DNA of 5,378 nt from Hyphomicrobiaceae bacterium (GCA_028285025.1 JANQQH010000218.1:1-5378); one strand, 5' to 3'; shown: positions 1 to 5,378, numbered from the stretch's first letter. The notes: a model not told the origin generated them from the letters alone. Numbers and translations: made by a program.

Positions 1-1
1 A

Positions 2-1273
2 TCAAAAGCAATGCTAGCTGCTGGCAAACGAGCCCATCAAATGCGCAGCCCCAACGGCTTTGGCATATCACCTCATGATCCTGAAATAGATCACCAGGCC
101 GTTCATGATCACGTTCACAAAGTCATAGCTGCCATTGAACCAAACGATTCTGTTGAGCGGTTCCAAGGTTTGGGCGTCCATGTACTGCAACACGAAGCCA
201 GCTTTAAAGATGCCAGAACCATCCAAGCCGGCCAATATGAGGTCCGCGCCCGGCGCACAATTATTGCCACGGGCTCCTCACCGGCCATTCCGCCAATACC
301 CGGGCTCGATACCGTTAATTTTTTCACCAATGAAACCATCTTCCAAAACGCCAGCCCTATCCCGCATTTGATCATCATTGGCGGCGGCCCCATCGGCCTG
401 GAAATGGCCCAGGCCCATCATCGTTTAGGCGCCAAGGTCACGGTGCTCGAAGCCATGCGCGCGTTGGGCAAAGATGATCCAGAACTTTCCAGCGTTGTAG
501 TGGAACGATTGAAAAAAGAAGGTATTGAAATTCATGAAGAGGTGCGCATAGAAAACGCCAGCCAAGATATTTCTGGCGTTACCCTAAAGGTGGTCAAAGG
601 CAATGAAGAAGGTGAGTTAAAAGGCACTCATTTGTTAGTGGCAACCGGACGCAAACCGAACATTGAGAGTTTAAACCTTGATAAGGCCGGCATAAAATAT
701 AATCGCCGCGGCATTGAGGTAAACCGCGGTCTTGTCACCTCAAACCGCAAAGTGTTTGCCATCGGCGACGTGGCCGGTGGTCTGCAATTTACCCATATGG
801 CCAATTATCATGCGGGCATTGTTATTCGCCGCGCTCTGTTTCGCATGCCTGCCAAGGTTAATAACAACATCATCCCCTGGGTCACCTACACCGACCCAGA
901 AATGGCCCACATTGGCTTAAGCGAAGAACAGGCAAAAAAGAAATACGGCAAGGTGCATGTTCTGCGTTGGTCCTATGCTGAAAATGACCGCGCACAAGCT
1001 GAGTTAAAGACAGATGGTTTTGTTAAATTGGTTGCCTCCAAAAAGGGTAAAATCCTTGGCGCGTCCATTGTTGGCGAACATGCAGGCGAGCTAATCCAAA
1101 TGTGGTCCTTTGCCGTTGCCAATGGCATGAACATCAAAGCGATGACAGCGTTTGTCTCCCCTTATCCCACAGTCTCTGAAATCAACAAACGGGTGGCCTA
1201 CACATATTTCCAACCAAAATTAATGAGCCCCATGCTCCGCAAAGTCATAAAATTCTTAGCAAAATTCGGTTAG
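2..1273 (+). CDS. FAD-dependent pyridine nucleotide-disulfide oxidoreductase (mercuric reductase/Lpd-like), 5'-truncated
   Basis: This is the C-terminal part of a flavoprotein that would pass electrons between NAD(P)H, FAD and a disulfide or other acceptor; the substrate is unknown. The frame is open to the left edge and begins Ser-Lys-Ala-Met-Leu-Ala-Ala, matching the residues just after the redox motif (CVPSK) in this family. The Met at position 11 is therefore internal, and the FAD GxGxxG and CxxxxC motifs lie outside the window. Counting from that Met: ATGSSP at 86-91, the NAD(P)-binding GGGPIGLE at 124-131 with a following VLEA strand, ATGRKPN at 211-217, the second FAD motif IGDVAGG at 251-257, then the dimerisation domain from about 289. 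The usual catalytic His-Glu region reads SPYPTVSE (383-390), with Tyr in place of the Lpd His, as in MerA-like enzymes. The visible part has no Cys, so the C-terminal Cys pair of true mercuric reductase is absent. The tail (about 397-420) is basic and could be amphipathic. The family call is firm; the substrate is open. Confidence 0.9.
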   Translation, partial: SKAMLAAGKRAHQMRSPNGFGISPHDPEIDHQAVHDHVHKVIAAIEPNDSVERFQGLGVHVLQHEASFKDARTIQAGQYEVRARRTIIATGSSPAIPPIPGLDTVNFFTNETIFQNASPIPHLIIIGGGPIGLEMAQAHHRLGAKVTVLEAMRALGKDDPELSSVVVERLKKEGIEIHEEVRIENASQDISGVTLKVVKGNEEGELKGTHLLVATGRKPNIESLNLDKAGIKYNRRGIEVNRGLVTSNRKVFAIGDVAGGLQFTHMANYHAGIVIRRALFRMPAKVNNNIIPWVTYTDPEMAHIGLSEEQAKKKYGKVHVLRWSYAENDRAQAELKTDGFVKLVASKKGKILGASIVGEHAGELIQMWSFAVANGMNIKAMTAFVSPYPTVSEINKRVAYTYFQPKLMSPMLRKVIKFLAKFG

Positions 1274-1308
1274 GAATTAATATTAATTCTCTATAGATAG
1301 TGCCATGT

Positions 1309-1434
1309 TGTGCCTTAACGTCCATGGTTAGACTTTTGCAGTTTTAAAAGGCATGTCAAGGACGCGGAGCGCAAGTGAAATCCTTGACATGCCTTTTAAA
1401 AGTGCGAAAATCTCACCATGGATGTTAAGGCACA
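1309..1434. repeat. Long imperfect palindrome (about 54-bp arms, 18-nt loop) between two genes
   Basis: The left arm (1309-1362) and right arm (1381-1434) are reverse complements with five mismatches that I counted. Two of these would be G-U wobbles if the + strand is transcribed. The 18-nt loop (1363-1380) contains a small GCG/CGC inner stem. The arms begin with GTGCCTTAAC, carry CCATGG, and end next to the loop with GGCATGTCAAGGA. No T-run follows, so it is a poor intrinsic terminator by the usual rule, although it could still stop or protect the upstream mRNA. I see no clear target duplication at its ends. It could be a dispersed palindromic repeat, a non-autonomous mobile relic, or a structured RNA. 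It is much longer than an ordinary terminator hairpin. Confidence 0.9.
1384..1412 (+). promoter_or_regulatory. Candidate promoter within the right arm of the palindrome
   Basis: A perfect -35 consensus TTGACA lies at 1384-1389, facing the histidine kinase. A 17-nt spacer leads to AAAATC (1407-1412), a weak -10. The same -35 hexamer is mirrored in the left arm as TGTCAA (1354-1359), a necessary result of the palindrome, so the signal may be incidental. Confidence 0.25.
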
Positions 1435-1509
1435 CTCCAGACTAACTTGACGAAGGATTATCTTAATAAAGGCGCAAACAATTTAGGTTGGGTCAAAATT
1501 AAAACGCGT

Positions 1510-2937
1510 ATGCCAAAATTCAAAGCCAAAGGCTTTAGCCTGTCAGAAAAATTGCTGATTCTAACTCTGCTGTTCGTCATGCTCGCAGAGGTCTTGATCT
1601 TCCTGCCTTCCATCGGTAATTACCGCAAAAATTGGTTAGCCGAGCGGCTCAGTGCTGCCCACATAGCGGCCCTGGCCGTAGAGGCGGCCCCCAATAATAA
1701 AGTGCCAGAAATGTTGCGCAAGGAGCTGTTAACCCGCGCCCAAGTTTATTCAGTCGCCTTAAAGCAAGGCGAAAAACGCCAACTCATTTTACAATCCCCC
1801 ATACCTAACAAAGGCATGCCGCACTTTTATGATTTGCGCGAGCAAAACTTTTTCACTCTGATCATCGAAGCCATCAAAGTCTATTTTGCATCTGATAAAG
1901 TGTTAATTCGCGTCGTTGGTCAACCAGAGATGAGTGACGTTGAATTCATCGAAGTGTTAATGGAGCAAGGCCCGTTAAAAAAAGACATGATCAGTTTTGC
2001 CCTGAATATATTGGGGCTCTCTATCATCATTTCATTGATCACCGCCTCTCTGGTTTATATCGCTCTGAACCGTTTATTGGTCAAACCCATTGGCAAGCTC
2101 ACTCATAACATGATGCACTTTAGTGAAAACCCTGAAGATCCAGACAGGAAAATAGACCCCTCTGGCCGCACGGATGAAATCGGCACAGTTGAAAATGAAT
2201 TGCTCGCGATGCAAACGGATCTTTCCAAAATGTTGCGCCAAAAAAACAGGCTAGCCAACTTGGGCACCGCAGTGAGTAAAATCAATCATGACTTGCGCGG
2301 CATGCTATCCACCGCCCAATTGGTCTCTGACCGTTTAAGCGGCATTGATGACCCTACGGTGCAACGTGTCACCCCCCGCCTGATGCGCTCTATAGATCGG
2401 GCCATCCACCTTTGCTCTGATACCTTGCAATATGGCAAGGCAGATGAGCGCAGCCCCAACCGTTCATCATTTTTATTTCAAGACTTGATCAACGAGGTAC
2501 TTGAAGAGCAAGGCCTGCCCACAAAAGACATCGTGATCAACCAAGATATTGTAAAAGGACAACAAGTTTTCGGTGATTACGAGCAGCTTTATCGTGTATT
2601 TACCAATCTCATCCGCAATAGCACCCAAGTGCTTGAGGCCAATAAGGATGGTCAACAACCAGATGAAATCAGCATAGCACTTGCCGAAAAAGAAAAGGTC
2701 TATACCATTGATCTTAAAGACACTGGCCCCGGCCTTCCCATGGAGGCCCGAGACCATCTATTTGAGGCATTCCGCGGCAGTTCTCGCAAAGGGGGAACAG
2801 GGTTAGGCCTGGCCATCGCTGCCGAAATCCTCCAAGCCCATAACGGCAAAATAACCTATATGGATAGCGACAAGGGCGCTCACTTCCGTATTTTCCTGCC
2901 CCAAAACGGTAATGGGGCCGCAAATGGTCAGGAATAA
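1510..2937 (+). CDS. Membrane sensor histidine kinase with HAMP, DHp and HATPase domains
   Basis: This is an inner-membrane sensor that would autophosphorylate on His and pass the phosphate to a response regulator; its signal and partner are unknown. I chose ATG 1510 (475 aa). The frame can be extended to TTG 1447 (496 aa), but neither start has a good ribosome site, and the ATG puts a usual short cytoplasmic lead before the first membrane helix. Residues counted from ATG 1510: TM1 about 13-33 (LLILTLLFVMLAEVLIF), an extracytoplasmic sensor region about 34-159 with no domain I recognise, TM2 about 160-185, and HAMP about 186-239. The H-box INHDLRG has phosphoacceptor His260. The N-box is NLIRNSTQ (366-373), G1 is DTGPGLP (404-410), the F-box region is LFEAF (417-421) and G2 is GGTGLGLA (428-435). 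All kinase motifs are intact. The residue four after the His is Gly rather than Thr/Asn, which may affect phosphatase activity. No response regulator gene is in the window. Confidence 0.9.
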   Translation: MPKFKAKGFSLSEKLLILTLLFVMLAEVLIFLPSIGNYRKNWLAERLSAAHIAALAVEAAPNNKVPEMLRKELLTRAQVYSVALKQGEKRQLILQSPIPNKGMPHFYDLREQNFFTLIIEAIKVYFASDKVLIRVVGQPEMSDVEFIEVLMEQGPLKKDMISFALNILGLSIIISLITASLVYIALNRLLVKPIGKLTHNMMHFSENPEDPDRKIDPSGRTDEIGTVENELLAMQTDLSKMLRQKNRLANLGTAVSKINHDLRGMLSTAQLVSDRLSGIDDPTVQRVTPRLMRSIDRAIHLCSDTLQYGKADERSPNRSSFLFQDLINEVLEEQGLPTKDIVINQDIVKGQQVFGDYEQLYRVFTNLIRNSTQVLEANKDGQQPDEISIALAEKEKVYTIDLKDTGPGLPMEARDHLFEAFRGSSRKGGTGLGLAIAAEILQAHNGKITYMDSDKGAHFRIFLPQNGNGAANGQE

Positions 2938-3127
2938 AGGATAAAAAGCGAAAAAGGATTACAAAATCGTCCTTGCAATTCAAGAATGAAAGCGATAGTA
3001 ATACCGCTTGGCTGCGATCTATATTTGTTCAAATCTTATCAAGAACGATCAAACCAGAGACCAGATCCAAAGAGAAAAATTTCTCAAACAGGGGCCATGG
3101 CCAAACCAAAGCCTCTTTTCCTATAAA

Positions 3128-3204
3128 GCGCCGGTAGCTCAGCTGGATAGAGTACTTGACTACGAATCAAGGGGTCGGGAGTTCGAATCTTCCCCGGCGC
3201 GCCA
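3128..3204 (+). tRNA. tRNA-Arg (anticodon ACG)
   Basis: The cloverleaf folds completely. The acceptor stem GCGCCGG (3128-3134) pairs perfectly with CCGGCGC (3194-3200), the D stem is GCTC/GAGT, and the anticodon stem is CTTGA/TCAAG (3155-3159 with 3167-3171). The loop CTACGAA gives anticodon ACG at 3162-3164; its A34 would be deaminated to inosine to read CGU, CGC and CGA. The T arm is GGGAG/CTTCC around TTCGAAT. The discriminator is G and the CCA end is encoded (3202-3204). The gene lies 190 bp after the kinase gene. I found no convincing promoter in that spacer; TTGCAA at 2973-2978 followed by TAGTAA at 2996-3001 is the best but weak match. Confidence 0.98.
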
Positions 3205-3219
3205 CTCCCTTAGGAGTGG
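3202..3219 (+). terminator. Hairpin directly at the tRNA 3' end, possible processing or termination signal
   Basis: CCACTCC (3202-3208) pairs with GGAGTGG (3213-3219) around a CTTA tetraloop. This 7-bp GC-rich stem starts inside the encoded CCA of the tRNA. No T-run follows, so intrinsic termination is doubtful; the hairpin may only bound the 3' trailer before processing. Confidence 0.3.
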
Positions 3220-3241
3220 TCGCTCCCACAACAAAGAATCC

Positions 3242-3270
3242 GTTCGAACTTTGTTCGATAAGGCGCGCCA
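3242..3270 (+). repeat. Degenerate direct repeat of the tRNA-Arg 3' end (att-like)
   Basis: GTTCGAA at 3242-3248 and GGCGCGCCA at 3262-3270 repeat, in the same order, the T-loop (3181-3187) and the acceptor end plus CCA (3196-3204) of tRNA-Arg. Both copies continue with a similar TCC-rich hexamer (CTCCCT after the tRNA, TTCCTT here). The two blocks are 5 nt further apart here than in the tRNA, and the sequence between them differs. A decayed attachment site or tRNA fragment is possible, as is chance. Confidence 0.35.
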
Positions 3271-3393
3271 TTCCTTCTTCAGAAATGATTGCCCCTTTCT
3301 TAAAGATCGAGTTCGAAATTTGTTGGGACGAGGGCTACACTTACAGAATATCATCTCATAAAACATTGATTTTCAAGCAATCAAAACTCAGAA

Positions 3394-3415
3394 AATCTCC
3401 CCAGATGGGTAGATT
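3394..3415. repeat. Short hairpin with AGAT tetraloop
   Basis: Positions 3394-3402 pair with 3407-3415 in a 9-bp stem with one mismatch, around loop AGAT. It lies 13 nt upstream of the doubtful ORF at 3428. No T-run follows. Function unknown. Confidence 0.35.
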
Positions 3416-3427
3416 CATTAGGGCGAG

Positions 3428-3526
3428 ATGGATAAATATGAGAACGACTATAACCGCACTCTTGAAGTTTCAGATGAACAACCGTCAAACGTTAACAAGA
3501 AACATATTTTTACCTGTGATGTTTAG
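3428..3526 (+). CDS. Doubtful 32-aa ORF
   Basis: The frame opens MDKYENDYNR and ends TCDV before a TAG. It is hydrophilic, with no membrane segment and no motif that I recognise. AGGGCGAG just before the ATG could act as a ribosome site, though it sits close to the start. It lies alone in a stretch that otherwise lacks genes, and could be the remnant of a longer decayed gene or simply chance. I assign no function. Confidence 0.15.
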   Translation: MDKYENDYNRTLEVSDEQPSNVNKKHIFTCDV

Positions 3527-3593
3527 CAAGTAGCTGATTGTTTTTTTAAACCGATTTAGGTGAAACTTAACAGGCTTTTATAAAGATATAAAT

Positions 3594-4805
3594 ATGACGA
3601 GTACTGATTTTTTGATTATTGGGGCCGGAATCGTTGGCCTTTCTATCGCACGTGAATTGAAGATAAGAAATGCCCGGGCTTCCATCTTGATTTTAGAAAA
3701 GGAGGAGCAACCTGGAAAGCATTCAAGTGGGCGCAATAGCGGTGTTCTCCACAGCGGAATTTATTACCCACCTGAAACGCTTAAGGCTAAGGTATGTCGG
3801 CAAGGGGCTATTGAGATGGCCGACTATCATGTCAGAAATAACTTACCATTAGATCGGCGTGGCAAAATCTTAGTAGCGACACGCCCGGAAGATGCACCAC
3901 AAGTTGAGATGCTTTCTCAAAGAGCCCGTTTAAATGGCGTTGAAGCTGAAATTATTGACGCTCATGAATTAAAAAAAATGGAACCGGCTGTCCGATCAGC
4001 GAGTGATCAGGCTTTATTCGTACCATCAACAGCTGTGGGCAGCCCAAAAGAAGTCCTGCAAACCCTTATAAAGGAAATTCTATCTGCCGGTATAACTTTG
4101 CGTTGTGGCGTGAGCATAGATCAGGTCATACCAAAAAGGGCAAAACTAATTATTAATGATGGTGAGACAATCGAGTATGGACATTGCATAAATGCCAGTG
4201 GATTGCACGCAGATAAAGTTGCACATTTGTTCAATGTGGGCGAGCATTATACTCTTTTACCATTTAAAGGAATTTACTGGAAACTTTCTCAAAAGGCTCC
4301 CTTTTCTGTTGACCGTTTAATATATCCAGTGCCGGATCTGAGAGTTCCATTCCTTGGCATTCATACAACCACCACAACTAATGGTGTAACATATCTTGGA
4401 CCCACTGCAGTACCAGCTTTTGGTCGTGAAAATTATTATGGCTTTGATGATGTAAAACCGCGTGAATTTGCAAATATTATTCGTTTGTTGATTAGGCAAT
4501 TTGTATCAGGTCAAGATGGGTTTCGCCGTTTGGCTTGGCAAGAAGGCCGCCGTTACTACAAGCCATGGTTTGTTGAAGCGGCAAGAAAAATATTACCAAA
4601 ACTTAAGTCCAAGGATCTTTTGCCAACTATGAAAGTTGGTATTCGAGCGCAAATGCTGGATCTGAAATCTGATGCTTTAATAAATGATTTTTTAGTCGAA
4701 AGTGGACCCCGCTCAACACACATATTAAATGCAATCTCTCCAGCATGGACAAGTGCATTCCCGTTCGCGCGTTATGTGTGCAATCATTACATAGAAAAGG
4801 GTTAG
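3594..4805 (+). CDS. lhgO: FAD-dependent oxidase, L-2-hydroxyglutarate oxidase (LhgO) family
   Basis: This is a complete 403-aa DAO-fold flavoprotein. LhgO oxidises L-2-hydroxyglutarate to 2-oxoglutarate and passes electrons to the membrane quinone pool; assigning that substrate here is inference from family resemblance. The dinucleotide-binding motif IIGAGIVGL (8-16) follows the start almost directly, which supports ATG 3594 although the ribosome site is weak. ILILEKE (31-37) ends the second strand with the ribose-binding Glu. The block HSSGRNSGVLHSGIYY (43-58) is the strongest family signature. Later come INASGLHAD (199-207), LPFKGIYWKL (222-231), IYPVPD (243-248) with FLGIH (253-257), GPTAVPAFGRE (269-279), GIRAQMLD (349-356) and a C-terminal NAISPAWTSAFPFARYV (379-395). 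No signal peptide or membrane helix is seen. Codons are more A/T-rich than in the genes left of the tRNA. A related 2-hydroxyacid or glycerol-3-phosphate-type oxidase is the main alternative. Confidence 0.82.
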   Translation: MTSTDFLIIGAGIVGLSIARELKIRNARASILILEKEEQPGKHSSGRNSGVLHSGIYYPPETLKAKVCRQGAIEMADYHVRNNLPLDRRGKILVATRPEDAPQVEMLSQRARLNGVEAEIIDAHELKKMEPAVRSASDQALFVPSTAVGSPKEVLQTLIKEILSAGITLRCGVSIDQVIPKRAKLIINDGETIEYGHCINASGLHADKVAHLFNVGEHYTLLPFKGIYWKLSQKAPFSVDRLIYPVPDLRVPFLGIHTTTTTNGVTYLGPTAVPAFGRENYYGFDDVKPREFANIIRLLIRQFVSGQDGFRRLAWQEGRRYYKPWFVEAARKILPKLKSKDLLPTMKVGIRAQMLDLKSDALINDFLVESGPRSTHILNAISPAWTSAFPFARYVCNHYIEKG

Positions 4806-4819
4806 TCAGTAATTTTCAC

Positions 4820-4836
4820 CCAGCGAGCTGGCTTTT
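4820..4836 (+). terminator. Weak terminator candidate after the lhgO-like gene
   Basis: CCAG (4820-4823) pairs with CTGG (4828-4831) around CGAG, followed by C and four T. The stem is short and the T-run poor. An overlapping alternative, GCTTTT/AAAAGC just downstream, is AT-rich. The position, 15 nt after the stop codon, is the main support. Confidence 0.3.
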
Positions 4837-4971
4837 GAAAAAGCAATCATAAATCATAGATCTCGCCTTGTTATGTTCAAACAGATTTTAAAGCAAAAAA
4901 AGAAAAGAAAAACAATAATTTAAAAAAAACAAATCAAAAATTCTAAAAAATTTATTTGCAAATTGTTCATG

Positions 4972-4998
4972 CTAGAAGTTAAATCAAATAACTTTTAG
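4972..4998. promoter_or_regulatory. Dyad operator candidate upstream of the iorA-like gene
   Basis: CTAGAAGTTA (4972-4981) and TAACTTTTAG (4989-4998) form 10-bp inverted arms with one mismatch around a 7-nt AT spacer; the arm centres are 17 bp apart. It lies about 28 bp before the -10-like TATACT and about 100 bp before the start codon, where a dimeric regulator could act as an activator or repressor. No regulator gene is in the window to pair with it. Confidence 0.4.
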
Positions 4999-5084
4999 TC
5001 CAAGCCCTTCATAGCAAAATGAAATTATACTGAACCAAACAATCAAAAAAATTTCACATAAGACAAGGCGCAGTGGGCAAAACT

Positions 5085-5093
5085 AAGGAAGAG
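5085..5093 (+). promoter_or_regulatory. Ribosome binding site of the iorA-like gene
   Basis: AAGGAAGAG is a good Shine-Dalgarno match ending 6 nt before ATG 5100, and it fixes that start. It is clearly the strongest ribosome site in the window. Confidence 0.7.
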
Positions 5094-5099
5094 AACAAT

Positions 5100-5378
5100 A
5101 TGCTAAAGCTTAATGTGAATGGCAAAGATTATAAGGTCGATGTCCCAGATGATACCCCCTTATTATGGGTAATCAGAGATTTAGTTGGATTAACAGGGAC
5201 AAAATATGGTTGTGGCTCTGGGCTATGTGGTGCTTGCACCGTTCATCTTAATGGTGAGGCAGCTAGAAGTTGTGTAATACCCGTTTCAGATGCCAAAGGC
5301 CAAAAAATCACAACCATTGAAGGTTTGTCGAGCGATGGCAACCACCCAGTGCAACAAGCCTGGCGCGAATTAAATAAG
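5100..5378 (+). CDS. [2Fe-2S] small subunit of a molybdenum hydroxylase (isoquinoline 1-oxidoreductase alpha/IorA-like), 3'-truncated
   Basis: The first 93 codons of an iron-sulfur subunit of the xanthine dehydrogenase/aldehyde oxidase family, running off the right edge. Such a subunit carries electrons from a molybdopterin catalytic subunit to an external acceptor during hydroxylation of aldehydes or N-heterocycles. The plant-type ferredoxin domain is clear: [19 protein letters not shown] has cluster ligands Cys38, Cys43 and Cys46, with Cys58 in EAARSC (C-x4-C-x2-C-x11-C). Then TTIEGLSS and [10 protein letters not shown] follow, as in IorA-type subunits. The second cluster domain (usual CGYCQ motif) should lie just past the edge, and the large molybdopterin subunit gene is expected next. 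The start at 5100 has a strong ribosome site. IorA resemblance is from memory of the family; other substrates (nicotinate, aldehydes) are possible. Confidence 0.88.
   Translation, partial: MLKLNVNGKDYKVDVPDDTPLLWVIRDLVGLTGTKYGCGSGLCGACTVHLNGEAARSCVIPVSDAKGQKITTIEGLSSDGNHPVQQAWRELNK

Larger units (their letters stand above)
3205..3593. other. 389-bp region without a convincing gene, downstream of tRNA-Arg
   Basis: I see no recognisable protein domain in any frame. Longer open frames that start inside the tRNA are read-through artefacts. The region holds a partial echo of the tRNA 3' end (3242-3270), a second GTTCGAA-containing segment (3311-3324), an inverted repeat TTGATT/AATCAA (3366-3371 with 3379-3384), a hairpin at 3394-3415, a doubtful short ORF (3428-3526) and a seven-T run (3541-3547) with no strong stem before it. 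Just ahead of the next gene is an AT-rich stretch with TATAAA at 3579-3584, which may belong to its promoter, but I found no matching -35. Confidence 0.6.
4806..5099. other. AT-rich 294-bp spacer with A-tracts upstream of the molybdenum hydroxylase gene
   Basis: No gene is visible. A weak terminator-like hairpin follows the oxidase stop. Between 4895 and 4950 there are six A-runs of 4-8 bases (4895-4901, 4903-4906, 4908-4912, 4922-4929, 4936-4940, 4945-4950), mostly one to one-and-a-half helical turns apart, suggesting bent DNA or an UP-like element. A dyad follows at 4972-4998. TATACT at 5026-5031 is a fair -10 match, but I found no good -35 at the usual distance, so a promoter here would need an activator or another sigma factor. 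Confidence 0.5.

Noticed and set aside
115..393. Minus-strand and other-frame ORFs inside the large genes (for example 115-393, 2473-2757, 2714-2983, 4317-4499)
   Set aside because: They are shadows of clearly coding frames, without known motifs, and do not extend usefully outside the genes.
1309..1434. The palindrome as a CRISPR unit or insertion sequence
   Set aside because: There is only one pair of arms with no spacer-repeat array, and no transposase frame inside; the loop is only 18 nt.
1447..1509. TTG 1447 as the start of the histidine kinase
   Set aside because: No Shine-Dalgarno sequence precedes it and the extra 21 residues add nothing recognisable; the ATG at 1510 gives a normal short lead before TM1. 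It stays a possible alternative.
3093..3102. Perfect 10-bp palindrome GGCCATGGCC before the tRNA
   Set aside because: It is too short and has no loop or T-run; isolated palindromes of this size occur by chance and nothing around it suggests an operator.
3008..3533. Open frames of 68-125 codons crossing the tRNA on both strands
   Set aside because: They read through tRNA-Arg; phrases such as APVAQLDR, REFESSPARH and GEDSNSRPLDS are classic artefacts of translated tRNA genes. They share no domain and overlap a certain RNA gene.
3540..3551. T-run before the lhgO-like gene as an intrinsic terminator
   Set aside because: No stable stem precedes the seven T residues; the only pairing is GTTT/AAAC within the run itself.

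Overview
The window looks like chromosomal DNA from an alphaproteobacterium. The evidence is a sensor kinase with an N-H-D-L-R type H-box and an 'FVMLAEVLIF' first membrane segment, an IorA-type molybdenum hydroxylase small subunit, and a tRNA-Arg(ACG) with an encoded CCA end. The assignment rests on remembered family features, and I cannot name a genus.

Layout, all on the + strand. (1) Positions 2-1273 hold the 3' part of a flavin-dependent pyridine nucleotide-disulfide oxidoreductase of the mercuric reductase/dihydrolipoamide dehydrogenase superfamily. Its N-terminal FAD motif and redox disulfide lie beyond the left edge. (2) The gap after it holds a long, nearly perfect palindrome at 1309-1434, able to form a hairpin of about 54 bp. 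(3) Positions 1510-2937 encode a membrane-bound sensor histidine kinase with no response regulator in view. (4) A 190-bp spacer (2938-3127) contains no gene or convincing terminator that I can see; tRNA-Arg(ACG) follows at 3128-3204. (5) From 3205 to 3593 there is no convincing gene. This stretch has partial echoes of the tRNA 3' end, small hairpins and one doubtful 32-codon ORF. (6) Positions 3594-4805 encode a complete FAD oxidase of the L-2-hydroxyglutarate oxidase (LhgO) family. (7) A very AT-rich spacer with A-tracts and a dyad operator candidate precedes (8) the first 93 codons of a [2Fe-2S] small subunit of a molybdenum hydroxylase (IorA-like), cut by the right edge.

The two genes left of the tRNA use many GCC/GGC/CCC codons. 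Those to the right are visibly richer in A/T, as are their spacers. The tRNA may therefore mark the edge between core sequence and an accessory catabolic block, although no integrase is visible. The right-hand genes fit oxidative catabolism (a 2-hydroxyacid oxidase and the start of a xanthine-dehydrogenase-type hydroxylase). The 294-bp spacer with its own putative control signals argues that they are transcribed separately.

I found no clear undescribed multi-gene system. The points most worth checking are the palindrome between the first two genes, the altered phosphatase motif of the kinase, the tRNA-edge repeats and the dyad upstream of the molybdenum hydroxylase gene.
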